Shown here: one piece after another, positions 7,980 through 16,412 of the stretch | Position numbering within the stretch: position 1 is the stretch's first letter | Layout: every line of letters begins with the position of its first letter | Assembly: GCA_903861045.1 (NCBI GenBank) | Contig: CAIOST010000282.1 | Location: forward strand, 1-47,426 | Reading direction: 5' to 3' | DNA length: 47,426 bases | Source of the DNA: an uncultured bacterium | GTDB taxonomy: Bacteria; Verrucomicrobiota; Kiritimatiellia; RFP12; CAIWXQ01 | Translations under genes and position numbers: made by a program | The notes under the pieces: generated by a model | The model's database searches: none | What the model was told of the DNA's origin: nothing | What the model saw: the letters and a program-made list of their open reading frames with translations, nothing else

Positions 7980-8213
7980 GTTCCCTTGCGGGGACCGCCT
8001 CCCAGACCACTGATCGTACGGATCGCGTAACCAGCGGATCGGCGGTCATAAGCCGAGCGTAGCCAGTCGGACGACCCCGGTAGTGCGTGGCACCCAGTTG
8101 TCCGGCCGCGCCGCGCTCACTACCGTGCCGTTGCGGCGCAAGCGCCAGGGATGCTTAAGGGTGTGGCCCACGGCTACCCATTCCAACACCTGGTAGGAGT
8201 CGGCCGCCCAAGT
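7980..8213. other. Gap with possible in-frame remnant after the GH20 stop
   Basis: No complete gene is visible. On the minus strand, the frame of the GH20 gene continues past its TAA stop for 55 codons (8211 down to 8049), with high GC at third positions and a protein-like composition, ending at TGA (8046-8048). This may be a former C-terminal extension or a decayed neighbouring gene. No closing attC for the last cassette was found here. Confidence 0.35.
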
Positions 8214-10034
8214 TTAGGCGATTGGCGCCATGCGCTGCAGGCTATCCGCGAGACCGCCCGGGCGGTTGCGGCGCAGCCAGACCCGTGCGTGGCGGTCCAG
8301 TAGCTCCTCGCGTGCGCGTGCGAGCCGCGGCGTGTCGAGCGCCGCGCCGGGGTTTGCCAGCCGGTGGCTGCCGCGTTGGCAGGCGTGGATCAGCAGGCCG
8401 GCGGTTTGCTCCGTCTCCTCCAGGAGCCAGGGCGCGTCCGCACGCGAACTGCGGGCTTGCGACAGGCGCAGCAGGGCCTCCTCAGCCACAGCGCGCACGT
8501 CGTCGAGTGTGGCAGGTGTCACGCCGGCACCGATCGGGCGGCTGGTGCCGTGCGCCAGCAAATGGAATAGTTCCGTAGAGTTGCCGCGTTCAATGCCGCA
8601 ACGGCGGTAGGCATCGCCCATGCTCAGGGTGAGGCCTCCCAGCACGCCGGCCTCGTCCGCGAAAACGTGCTGGTTGAGCGCCGCCGTGAGCGGCAGGTTG
8701 CGGTTGGCGGCGGTACACCACGATAGGGCTGCGCCGAGGAGGAAGCCGGGGTAGCTAACCGGCAGGGTCTGCCAGTGACCGTGGTCACCCCAGTCCGTGA
8801 TGAGATAGCCAGCCGCGCCATGCTGCAGGCCGTGTGTCGCGGCGGAAAGAAGGTTCTCGCGCATATTGCTGGTGCGGCCAGCCAGGCTGTTCCAGGCCGA
8901 GGTGCCGGGGCAGACATAGAAGGGGATCCCCGCGTTGGCAAAGAGGGCGGCGTGCGCCGCAAAGGGGTGATTGGCCTCGTACCCCCACTCCAGGGCCACA
9001 CTGTCGCGCGGCAGTTCCGGCACCAGCTCCGGATGATGGAGGATGATGTCCCCCCAGAAGAGCATGGTCCGTCCGTGCGCTTGCACGAGCTGGTGGATCT
9101 TCAAGAGGAAATCCAGATAGACGCGGCCGCCGCCGCGCTGGGCCACCTCGGCTTGGGACCGCCCATGCCCCAGGTCAAAGGTCTCGTCACAGCCGACATT
9201 GAAGCTGCGGCTGGAGAAGTTGGGCAGCAGTTCCGCATACCACGCCTGCAGCAGCGCCAGGGAGCGGGGGTCCGCGGGGTTGAGGCTGGTGGGGCCGGCG
9301 GTGACCCCGCCCCACGGGATGGGCGCGCCGCCGGTGGGGCATTCGGCCAGGTCGTTGTACTGCGGCAGCTTGAGCCAGCGCTCGAGATGGCCGAAGGAGT
9401 TCTGGTTGGGGACCAGGTCGATGCCACGGCCGCGGCAATAGGCGTCCAGCGCGCGGATCTCATCAGCCGTCATGGGGCTGGCGGCCTGCCAGACGGCGGC
9501 GTGCTGGCGGTAGGCAAAGGTGTGCTCCGTATAGAGCTGCAGGTGGTTGATTTTCCACTCGGCGAACTGGTCAACCAGTGCGCAGAGCGTGGTCAGGGTC
9601 GGGACCTTGTCGCGGCTGATGTCCAGCATGATGCCGCGCACCGGGAAGTCGGGCGCGTCCTCGATCCGGCAGGCCGGGAGCATATCGCCGGCCAGGCGGA
9701 TGATCTGGCGCAGGGTCATGGCGGCATAGAAGAGGCCGCGCGTGTCGGCGGCGGTGGCACGGAGGGCGTCGGCGGTGATCGTGAGGGTGTAGCCTTGCGG
9801 CGGGGTGGCGCCGGGCAGGAGGGCAAAGTGTATGGCGGCGGCGGCTGGGGCGGCCGAGGCGATTACCGGGCGCCAGCGCGGGCCGAGATCGTGTTCCAGG
9901 GCCTGCAGGGTGGGGAGCAGCGCCTCCGGCGCGCCGGAAAGCAGCATCTGGCCGCCCGGCGCCAGGTCAAAGGCGCCGGCGTCCATGATGCAGGAGCGCG
10001 GTTGTGGAACAAGCAGCAGGGGGGTATTGGCCAT
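8214..10034 (-). CDS. Glycoside hydrolase family 20 (beta-N-acetylhexosaminidase-like)
   Basis: This 606-residue protein has a GH20b-type alpha/beta domain (about 1-125) followed by a TIM barrel. The barrel starts with FPVRGIMLDISRDKVPT (130-146), has WKINHLQLYTEH (160-171), and carries the catalytic pair Asp283-Glu284 in FNVGCDETFDLG, the hallmark of substrate-assisted GH20 enzymes. It would release terminal GlcNAc/GalNAc-type residues. No signal peptide is seen. The C-terminal quarter is helical and family-typical (RNRPGGLADS near 595). The reading frame stays open for 55 codons after its stop. No clear Shine-Dalgarno precedes the ATG. Confidence 0.88.
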   Translation of the reverse strand: MANTPLLLVPQPRSCIMDAGAFDLAPGGQMLLSGAPEALLPTLQALEHDLGPRWRPVIASAAPAAAAIHFALLPGATPPQGYTLTITADALRATAADTRGLFYAAMTLRQIIRLAGDMLPACRIEDAPDFPVRGIMLDISRDKVPTLTTLCALVDQFAEWKINHLQLYTEHTFAYRQHAAVWQAASPMTADEIRALDAYCRGRGIDLVPNQNSFGHLERWLKLPQYNDLAECPTGGAPIPWGGVTAGPTSLNPADPRSLALLQAWYAELLPNFSSRSFNVGCDETFDLGHGRSQAEVAQRGGGRVYLDFLLKIHQLVQAHGRTMLFWGDIILHHPELVPELPRDSVALEWGYEANHPFAAHAALFANAGIPFYVCPGTSAWNSLAGRTSNMRENLLSAATHGLQHGAAGYLITDWGDHGHWQTLPVSYPGFLLGAALSWCTAANRNLPLTAALNQHVFADEAGVLGGLTLSMGDAYRRCGIERGNSTELFHLLAHGTSRPIGAGVTPATLDDVRAVAEEALLRLSQARSSRADAPWLLEETEQTAGLLIHACQRGSHRLANPGAALDTPRLARAREELLDRHARVWLRRNRPGGLADSLQRMAPIA

Positions 10035-10073
10035 GCGGTATAGTGCGCGAAGTGCGGCCGGAGCGTCAATTCC

Positions 10074-10101
10074 GAATCAGGGTTCAGGTTTCAGGTTTCA
10101 G
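10074..10101. repeat. TTCAGG minisatellite, intergenic copy
   Basis: An ATCAGGGTTCAGGTTTCAGG-type tandem (7-nt units GGTTTCA/GGGTTCA) lies just upstream of the GH20 start. The same unit occurs in frame within a membrane protein gene at 36180-36204, so this is a dispersed simple repeat of the genome. Confidence 0.6.
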
Positions 10102-10293
10102 TGGGCAGGCAGAAGGGGGGTGGGTGACGATCAGGCCAAGAACTGCGCGGCAGGTGTGGCGTGCGCGCGCTTCCGTGTTTATGTGTGGAGGGGGGTATTG
10201 AAGGGGAAGCGGGGCCATGCTCAAGCCGCCGAACTGGCAGAGCCGACAAATTGTGCGACGAAGTATGGGTCCTCCACCGTATCCACAGGAGAT

Positions 10294-10386
10294 TTTCAGC
10301 TACGGATTTCGCGGATTGGGAAAGTGGGCGGCATTGATGGCTCAACCAAACGAAATCCGCGCCATCCGCGTCATCCGTAGCTGAAA
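10294..10386. repeat. Inverted repeat with 13-bp perfect outer arms
   Basis: TTTCAGCTACGGA (10294-10306) is the exact reverse complement of TCCGTAGCTGAAA (10374-10386). The inner flanks are also similar (GCGGAT and ATCCGC repeats). The 67-nt interior has no gene. It looks like a small non-autonomous palindromic element. Confidence 0.55.
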
Positions 10387-10388
10387 GA

Positions 10389-10408
10389 AGCTCCCATGCC
10401 TGCTGCTC
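10389..10408 (+). repeat. 20-nt dispersed repeat, copy 2
   Basis: AGCTCCCATGCCTGCTGCTC differs by one base from 5909-5928. It directly abuts the right end of the inverted repeat at 10294-10386. Confidence 0.5.
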
Positions 10409-10633
10409 CTATCCATGCCGCGCCACACTTCGTCGCTTTCTTCGTCCCACGCGTTGTCGTCTACGCTTCGTCGCAAGACTTTGTCGAGACTGCTCTCGGC
10501 CAGCCATATCTCAACACAAAAGGGGCTTTCATGCCCGCGCTAGACCAGATACCCGGCTTCTCACCCCATGCCGAACACATCCAGCCCATACAATTTTCCT
10601 CGCAAGCCCGGAAGCGCCGAAATTCTTCATCTA

Positions 10634-11008
10634 TCATGGTCCGTCAGGGCGGCAGGTCTGCCGAAACAGGATATGCTCACTGGTCAGCGTCAGGCGATCA
10701 CCTTTGTGCAGCGGAAAATTGGCCGGGAGCGTCGTTTCTATGACCCCGATATATGAAGCGTCACTCTTTTCGCGGATGCGGACATCAAGCATGCCGCTAT
10801 CGATTCTGGCGGTCCCTTGGGTAGCGAGTTTAACGAAGAGTCTGATGACATACGTAGCGCCTACTTCAATATCCAGTAATGGTGGATAGTGCGGGAAAGG
10901 GTTGGGGTAATTACCCGGGATTTGAGCTCTAACTTTGTTAAGGATGTGAAAGCCGTTTACGGCTAGTTCGTTTTCAATGTTGCCATGGAGCTGGCCGATG
11001 TTATGCAT
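10634..11008 (-). CDS. Hypothetical protein, 124 aa
   Basis: This is an orphan small protein with no signal peptide or transmembrane segment. Its alternating hydrophobic pattern (LLDIEVGATYVIRLFVKLATQG, GMLDVRIREKSDASYIGVIETTLP, GDRLTLTSEHILF) suggests a compact beta-sandwich or barrel. The start is preceded by AGAGAAG about 8 nt upstream. It lies 52 nt behind the PEP/pyruvate-binding protein gene on the same strand, but its base composition is lower in GC than that gene, so acquisition is possible. No function is assigned. Confidence 0.6.
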   Translation of the reverse strand: MHNIGQLHGNIENELAVNGFHILNKVRAQIPGNYPNPFPHYPPLLDIEVGATYVIRLFVKLATQGTARIDSGMLDVRIREKSDASYIGVIETTLPANFPLHKGDRLTLTSEHILFRQTCRPDGP

Positions 11009-11060
11009 GTTCGCGCTTCTCTTTCTGAATCGACGTCAGGCTGGGGCGGCCGCCGGCGGT

Positions 11061-13631
11061 TCAGGGGTCTGGGGCGTAGCAGACGACGCGTTGCGAGCAG
11101 GGATCGGCGATCAGTTGCAGCGGTTGGGCCGGTTCGTAGACGCGAATGCAGTCGCTCCACTTGCCACAAGCGGGGGCGTAGTCGGCCAGTTTGTTGCTGG
11201 CGCCTAACAGCGTGGCCTCTTCGAAGCGGTTGCCGTCGCGCGCCGGGAAGATCGCGAAGTAGATCATGTTCATCTCCACGAGTTCATTGAAGAAGTGCGT
11301 GCCGAGGGAGATGTCGGGGGTCAGGGTGGCATGCATGGTGGCCAGTTCGCAGAGCGCTGCGATGTGGTTGATTTCGGAAAATTTGACAGGCACGCCGAGC
11401 GAGGGGGTGCTGGTCCCCCAGCGTCCGGGGCCTACTAGCAGGGTGGTGCCGCCGCGGCGGCCGCAGGCGCGGTTGAGTTCGCCGATGGCCCGGGCCACGG
11501 CGTGGCGATCACGCTCGGGCAGGGCCGCATAAACGGCCGGCACGACGTAGATGATCCGGTCCACGCTGACCACACGTCCCATGCCCACCACCGCGCCGCG
11601 GGCGGTCAGGAGGGTGTCGGCCAGCGGTTGGTCCAGGGCGGGGAGTTCGGTGGCGTGGTTGACGCCGCGCACCTGGAGTGGCCGGCACTGCAGCAGGTTG
11701 ATCCGGTAATCGGCGGGTGTGATGAAGTTGGCGGCAAACTCGATGTCCACGGGGTGGCCGTAGGCGTTCTCCAGGACTTTGATGGCGGTACGCATGTCTT
11801 CGACAAAGCGGGTCTCGGTCAGCAACTGATCGAAGGTAAGGATCCAGTTTTCCGAGTGGCTGGCGGACTGGGGGTCCTGCGAGGCAAAGACGGAAACCGG
11901 CACGTCCGTGGCCTGGTGCAACAGATCGGAGAATTCACCGGTGGTCAGGCTCCCCTGATCGAGGTCAATATAATCGACATATCGCTGCGAATGGCGGCAG
12001 ATTTCTTCAAAGCCGGCTTCCGGGCGGCGGGTGGGGGCATTGAGCGCCACGACGCGGGTGTAGTCGTTATCCACGCGGTCGACGGCGCGCGTGCCGAGGC
12101 CATAGACGAGCCGGATGACCCCGGCGGCGGGGTCCACGGTCGGGCTCCACTGGAAGGGGTTGAAAGAGAAGCCGACGCCGGCGAGGTGGGGGTAGAAGCA
12201 GCGGCCGTGCATGGCGCCGGAGACGCGCATGACCAGCAGCGCCATCTGCTCGTCGCGGTCCAGCAGGCCGTGGCGGGCGCGGTAGTTCAGGGCCTCCGCG
12301 CTCATGGTGCTGGCGTAGACGGTCTTGATGGCGGCTACGAAGGCGGCTAGCCGCTGTTCGCGCGGCCCCTGGTTGGCGCAGAAGACGCTCTCATACTTGC
12401 CGGCGAAGGCGTTGCCATAGTTGTCTTCGAGCAGCGAACTGGAGCGTACGATCACCGGGTACTGGCCGAAATAGTCGAGCATATCCTCGAACAGGCGCAT
12501 GATATAATCGGGGAACTCACCAGCCAGCATGCGGGCTTGGGATTCCTCGGCATCCTGCAAAAAGGTCTCCGGGTTGCGCTGCTTTTCGCGCAGGCGCCAG
12601 ATTTTATTGCGTACGAGGTAGGTGTAGAAGACGTCGGAGCCGATGTAGAAGGAGTCGTGCGGCTCAAGCAGGGTATCGGCCTCCGGCCAGCCGGCGGCCA
12701 GGATGCGGCGGGCCACCAGCATGCCCACGGTCTTGCCGCCGATCAGGCCGCTGCCGATGCGGCGGGTACGAATCTCGAGCAGGTCTTCCATGCGCAGATG
12801 CTGCTCGACCAGCGCCATCATGGTGGGATCGCGGGTGATCATGGCCCGGATGATCTGGTGACGCACCTCCGCTTCCTGCTCGGGGGTGTACCAGACTGTG
12901 CCGCGCAGGGTGACAATCTCCGCCGCCCGCAGGAAGGCGCGTTCGCCGGGCTCTTCGGTGGTGGCCCAGGGGGAGCCGCCCACGGCCAGCACCTGGGCGG
13001 TCACGGCGCTGGAGGTTACGCGTTCAAAGCGGTTGTCCGGCCGCCAGGCATGCAGCATGTGGATGGTGGGGGTGTAGCGAAACTGGGTTTTGATGGCCCG
13101 GATATGCAGCGCCTCCTGATAGCGGAACACGTCGAGGAAAAGCTGGGTGGTGTCCAGGATCGGGTCGGTGGCCTGCCGGGAGTGGCGGTGACGCAGTAGA
13201 CCGAAGTAGGCGATGGTGCGCAGTTCAAACAGGTACGGGCAGGTGAGCATGAAGAAGTTGCCGAGCATGGCGTCGGAATACCAGTCCACCGCCAGGTCGG
13301 ATAAGCAGTCGAACACGTAATACGCATCGTAGCCGGCCTCGCCAATGACCTGGTGAATGCGGTGGATGAAGGTCTCGAAGCCATCGGCGGGGTCTAGCGT
13401 GTAGGTGGCCGCGCCGTCGGCGGGTGTCAGCAGCGGGGCATGGCGGGCGAAGCGGAAATAGATCAGTTGCCGCCCATCACGCCGTGCCGCCTGCACGTAG
13501 GGAATCACAAAGGCCTGATAATCTTCGATGCGTTCCACATGCCAGACGATGTTGTCGCCGGCCAGGATGCGGCTTAACGCCTCGTCGAGGGATGGGAGTC
13601 CGGTCGTATGGTCGGCAGATGGCTGGTGCAT
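11061..13631 (-). CDS. PEP/pyruvate-binding (PPDK N-domain) protein with KaiC-like N-terminus
   Basis: The protein has 856 residues from ATG 13631, chosen for AGGAAG 5 nt upstream. The frame stays open well into aroC, but that part is shadow. Residues 1-260 resemble a RecA/KaiC-like fold (LPSLDEALSRILAGDNIVWHVE... YVFDCLSDL) without a recognisable Walker A. Residues about 310-700 match the ATP-grasp PEP/pyruvate-binding domain of PPDK/PEP synthase (IGGKTVGMLVAR, RSSSLLEDNYGNAFAGKYESVFC, INLLQCRPLQ). The C-terminus carries VGPGRWGTSTPSLGVPV. The phosphohistidine swivel and PEP-binding barrel of true PPDK are absent, so this is not a complete dikinase. The ATP-dependent partner is unknown. It follows aroA-aroC on the same strand. 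Confidence 0.75.
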   Translation of the reverse strand: MHQPSADHTTGLPSLDEALSRILAGDNIVWHVERIEDYQAFVIPYVQAARRDGRQLIYFRFARHAPLLTPADGAATYTLDPADGFETFIHRIHQVIGEAGYDAYYVFDCLSDLAVDWYSDAMLGNFFMLTCPYLFELRTIAYFGLLRHRHSRQATDPILDTTQLFLDVFRYQEALHIRAIKTQFRYTPTIHMLHAWRPDNRFERVTSSAVTAQVLAVGGSPWATTEEPGERAFLRAAEIVTLRGTVWYTPEQEAEVRHQIIRAMITRDPTMMALVEQHLRMEDLLEIRTRRIGSGLIGGKTVGMLVARRILAAGWPEADTLLEPHDSFYIGSDVFYTYLVRNKIWRLREKQRNPETFLQDAEESQARMLAGEFPDYIMRLFEDMLDYFGQYPVIVRSSSLLEDNYGNAFAGKYESVFCANQGPREQRLAAFVAAIKTVYASTMSAEALNYRARHGLLDRDEQMALLVMRVSGAMHGRCFYPHLAGVGFSFNPFQWSPTVDPAAGVIRLVYGLGTRAVDRVDNDYTRVVALNAPTRRPEAGFEEICRHSQRYVDYIDLDQGSLTTGEFSDLLHQATDVPVSVFASQDPQSASHSENWILTFDQLLTETRFVEDMRTAIKVLENAYGHPVDIEFAANFITPADYRINLLQCRPLQVRGVNHATELPALDQPLADTLLTARGAVVGMGRVVSVDRIIYVVPAVYAALPERDRHAVARAIGELNRACGRRGGTTLLVGPGRWGTSTPSLGVPVKFSEINHIAALCELATMHATLTPDISLGTHFFNELVEMNMIYFAIFPARDGNRFEEATLLGASNKLADYAPACGKWSDCIRVYEPAQPLQLIADPCSQRVVCYAPDP

Positions 13632-13685
13632 GCGGCTTCCTGTTGGTGGGTGGCGGTGCGCGGCCGGGGGCCCGGGGGTGCGGCG

Positions 13686-13737
13686 CATAGGTGTTAAGCT
13701 AAGAGTTTTCAACGCTGTTCTTAGCTTAACACCTATG
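13686..13737. repeat. Perfect 19-bp inverted repeat between aroC and the PPDK-like gene
   Basis: CATAGGTGTTAAGCTAAGA (13686-13704) is exactly mirrored by TCTTAGCTTAACACCTATG (13719-13737) around a 14-nt loop. The stem is AT-richer than its surroundings and has no T tract. It could act as a terminator or processing hairpin after aroC, or be a small mobile palindrome. Confidence 0.75.
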
Positions 13738-13756
13738 GGGTGCGGGCGAAGGGCGT

Positions 13757-14926
13757 TCAGGACCAGAAGACGTGGGGTTGTCCGGTGAGGTGCAAGCCGG
13801 CGCGCTCGGCCTTGCGCAACTGTTCGAAGCGGGGGAGTTGTTCCGCGAGGCTGTCTCCGCCGAGTTTCTCGAGCAGGGCATCGGCCAGCACATAGGCGAC
13901 CATGGCTTCGACCACCGGTACGGCGCGTGGCACGGGGCAGACGTCGGAGCGTTCGTATTGGGTGCCGACCTCCGCGCCGTCCACCAGGTTTACGGAGGAT
14001 TGCGATTTGCGGGTGGTGGGGATTGGTTTCATGGCGATACGCACGATGATGGGCTGGCCGTTGGACATGCCGCCCTCGATACCGCCGCAGCGGTTGGAGG
14101 TGCGCACGAGACGATCGCCATGCAGGCGGATGGGGTCCTGCACGAGTGAGCCCTCGCGGGCGCTGTTGGCAAACGCTTCGCCGATCTCCACCCCCTTGGT
14201 GGCAGGGATGCTCATGAGCGCGGCGCCCAGGCGCGTGGTCAGCTTGCGGTCCCAGTGCACGTGCGAGCCGAGACCGACCGGGACGCCGGTGGCAGCGACT
14301 TCCACGATGCCGCCGAGGGTTTCCCCCTGTTCGGCCGCGGCGTGAATGGCGGCGCGCATCTTGGCGGAGGCCTCCGGATCCGGGCAGTTGACGTCGGAGG
14401 TGCGTGCGGCGGCCACGCATTTTTCCAGCAAGAGGCGGCGGGTGTCGGCCGTGGTGCCGCCGATGGCTGCCACCCAGCCGCCAATGGCGATGCCGAAGCT
14501 CTGCAGGTAGGCGCGACAGAGCGCACCCACCGCCACACGGGCCGCGGTTTCGCGGGCGGAGGCACGCTCCAGCGCCAGGCGCAGGTCGTCATACCCGTAT
14601 TTAACGGCGGCCGGCAGATCGGCATGGCCGGGGCGGGGGATGGTAAAGGGGGGGATCGGTTTGCCCTGCCAGTTGGCGTGATCCTTGTTGGTGATCAGGA
14701 GGGCCACGGGGGCGCCGGTGGTGCGTCCTTCCATGACGCCGCCCAGGATCTGGGCGCCATCCTGCTCAATGGCCATGCGGCCGCCGGTGCCGGTGCCGCG
14801 CTGGCGCCGGCCGAGATCCTCGGCGATGAGTTCGGGCGTGACGGGCAGCCCGGCCGGCAACCCTTCCAGAATGGCCGTCAGTGCGGGGCCATGCGATTCG
14901 CCGGAGGTCAGAAAACGCAAGTTCAT
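13757..14926 (-). CDS. aroC: Chorismate synthase
   Basis: This 389-residue enzyme converts EPSP to chorismate using reduced FMN, the last shikimate step. All family signatures are present: SGESHGPAL at 8-16, RRQRGTGTGGRM near 40, the RPGHADL and KYGYDDLRLALERASARETAARVAVGA block at about 98-135, and the C-terminal RSDVCPVPRAVPVVEAMVA. It is 41 nt downstream of aroA, so the two form an operon. The gene for the preceding enzyme of the pathway is therefore adjacent, but no other aro genes are in the window. Confidence 0.97.
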   Translation of the reverse strand: MNLRFLTSGESHGPALTAILEGLPAGLPVTPELIAEDLGRRQRGTGTGGRMAIEQDGAQILGGVMEGRTTGAPVALLITNKDHANWQGKPIPPFTIPRPGHADLPAAVKYGYDDLRLALERASARETAARVAVGALCRAYLQSFGIAIGGWVAAIGGTTADTRRLLLEKCVAAARTSDVNCPDPEASAKMRAAIHAAAEQGETLGGIVEVAATGVPVGLGSHVHWDRKLTTRLGAALMSIPATKGVEIGEAFANSAREGSLVQDPIRLHGDRLVRTSNRCGGIEGGMSNGQPIIVRIAMKPIPTTRKSQSSVNLVDGAEVGTQYERSDVCPVPRAVPVVEAMVAYVLADALLEKLGGDSLAEQLPRFEQLRKAERAGLHLTGQPHVFWS

Positions 14927-14967
14927 GGATTATCCTTGGGGGTTAGGCAGGGGCGTGGCGCGTGGTT

Positions 14968-16266
14968 TCATGGCCGGCGCAGCGCCGCGAGTGTTTCGCC
15001 GAAGGCGGGGAATGATTCGTGCATGATCTCGGCGCCATCGACCACGACGGGCGTGCGGGCCACCAAGCCGGCCACGGCGCATGACATGGCGATGCGGTGG
15101 TCGCCGTGTGGTTGGACCGTGCCGCCGGCCACGGGGCCACCGGTGATGCGGAAGCCGTCGGCCAGCGGTTCAATGGCCACGCCGATAGCCTGTAGTTCGT
15201 GGGCCACGGCGGCAATGCGGTCGCTCTCCTTGTGGCGCAACTCTTCGGCTTCGCGCACGAGGGTGACGCCCTCGGCGCAGGCGGCGGCCACAGCAAAAAC
15301 GGGGAATTCATCAATCATGCGCACGACCAGGTCGCCGGAGACTTGTGTGGCGTGCAGCGCGCTGTGGCGCACGCGCAGGTCGCCGACCGGTTCGCCGGAC
15401 CAGTCGCGCAGGTTGGCGATCTGGATGTCTGCGCCCATGGCGCAGAGGGCGTCGAGCAGGCCGGTGCGGGTGGGGTTCAGGCCGACGTCGCGCAGCAGGA
15501 TCTCGGAGCCGGGCGTGATGAGGGCCGCCACGATCAGAAAGGCGGCGGCGGAGATGTCGCCGGCCAGTTGCAGGCGCAGGGGCAGCAACGGTTCGGTGGG
15601 TGGGTGGATCGTGACGGTATGGCCGGGCCCGGTCGTCACGCGTACGCCCATGGCCCCCAGCATGCGTTCGGTGTGGTCGCGTGAAGGGCCTGGTTCCCGG
15701 ATGGTTACCGGGGCATCGGCGCCTAGGGCGGCTAACAGGAGGCAGGATTTAACCTGGGCACTGGCGACCGGCAAGCTGTAGTCCATGGCACGCAGCGGCT
15801 GATCGGGGAGGCGGCCGTGCAGGAGCAGGGGGGCGCCGCCGTTGGTGGCAGGTGTGATTTCGACGCCCATGCGGCGCAACGGATCCACAATCCGGTTCAT
15901 GGGGCGGCGGCGCAGGCCGGCCGAGCCGTCCAGCGTGGCGGGGATGCCGGTGGCGGCCACGGCACCGGCCAGTAAGCGGATGGTGGTGGCGGAGTTGCGG
16001 CAGTCCAGCGGTGCGGCCGGGGGGCGCCAGCCGTAGAGCCCGGTGCCGCAGATCGTCAATTGCTGCGCCTGTACCTGCCACGCTACGCCGAGGCCGGTCA
16101 GGGCATCGAGCATGGCGCGGGTGACGCCGGAGATGAGAAAGCGGTCAATGACGCTCTCGCCCTGAGCAAGCGCGGCAAAGAGTGCGGCGCGGTGCGAGAG
16201 CGACTTGTCGCCGGGCACCACGGCCACACCACGGAGCGGACCACCGGATTGGATCGTAAGCTGCAT
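14968..16266 (-). CDS. aroA: 3-phosphoshikimate 1-carboxyvinyltransferase (EPSP synthase)
   Basis: This 432-residue enzyme joins shikimate-3-phosphate with PEP. It shows the N-terminal GDKSLSHRAALFAALAQGES motif (19-38), the two-domain inverted repeat architecture, and LRHKESDRIAAVAHEL near 340, which contains active-site Lys, Glu and Arg. Its length is normal. The second conserved block, DYSLPVASAQVKSCLLLAAL, is also present. It is the first gene of the minus-strand aroA-aroC unit and diverges from the ABC cluster starting at 16413, so 16267-16412 should hold both promoters. Confidence 0.97.
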   Translation of the reverse strand: MQLTIQSGGPLRGVAVVPGDKSLSHRAALFAALAQGESVIDRFLISGVTRAMLDALTGLGVAWQVQAQQLTICGTGLYGWRPPAAPLDCRNSATTIRLLAGAVAATGIPATLDGSAGLRRRPMNRIVDPLRRMGVEITPATNGGAPLLLHGRLPDQPLRAMDYSLPVASAQVKSCLLLAALGADAPVTIREPGPSRDHTERMLGAMGVRVTTGPGHTVTIHPPTEPLLPLRLQLAGDISAAAFLIVAALITPGSEILLRDVGLNPTRTGLLDALCAMGADIQIANLRDWSGEPVGDLRVRHSALHATQVSGDLVVRMIDEFPVFAVAAACAEGVTLVREAEELRHKESDRIAAVAHELQAIGVAIEPLADGFRITGGPVAGGTVQPHGDHRIAMSCAVAGLVARTPVVVDGAEIMHESFPAFGETLAALRRP

Positions 16267-16412
16267 AACGTTTCCACCTGCAAAAGAAATGGCCTATATC
16301 ATACCGTGGAGAGGCGATGGCGTCCATCCTTCCGTATTTTGCTGACGCCTATACGTGTTTTGCGCTATGTTTCTTTCGCTTTTGTTTGCAGAGTGTCGGT
16401 CGGGAAACGAGC

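Larger units (their letters stand above)
10035..10633. other. Repeat-rich non-coding region
   Basis: There is no convincing gene. The stretch holds a CAGGTTTCAGGTTTCAG minisatellite (10074-10101), a 13-bp perfect inverted repeat (10294-10386), and the second copy of a 20-nt repeat (10389-10408). The rest (10410-10630) is lower in GC and shows short open frames without domains or ribosome sites. Confidence 0.5.

Noticed and set aside
13632-14420. Upstream extension of the PPDK-like frame into aroC
   Set aside because: The extension overlaps the conserved aroC coding sequence. ATG 13631 has a good AGGAAG site and the extension has a shadow-like composition.
14255-15781. 508-codon plus-strand frame opposite aroC and aroA
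   Set aside because: Both strands cannot be explained at once, and aroA/aroC have full family signatures.
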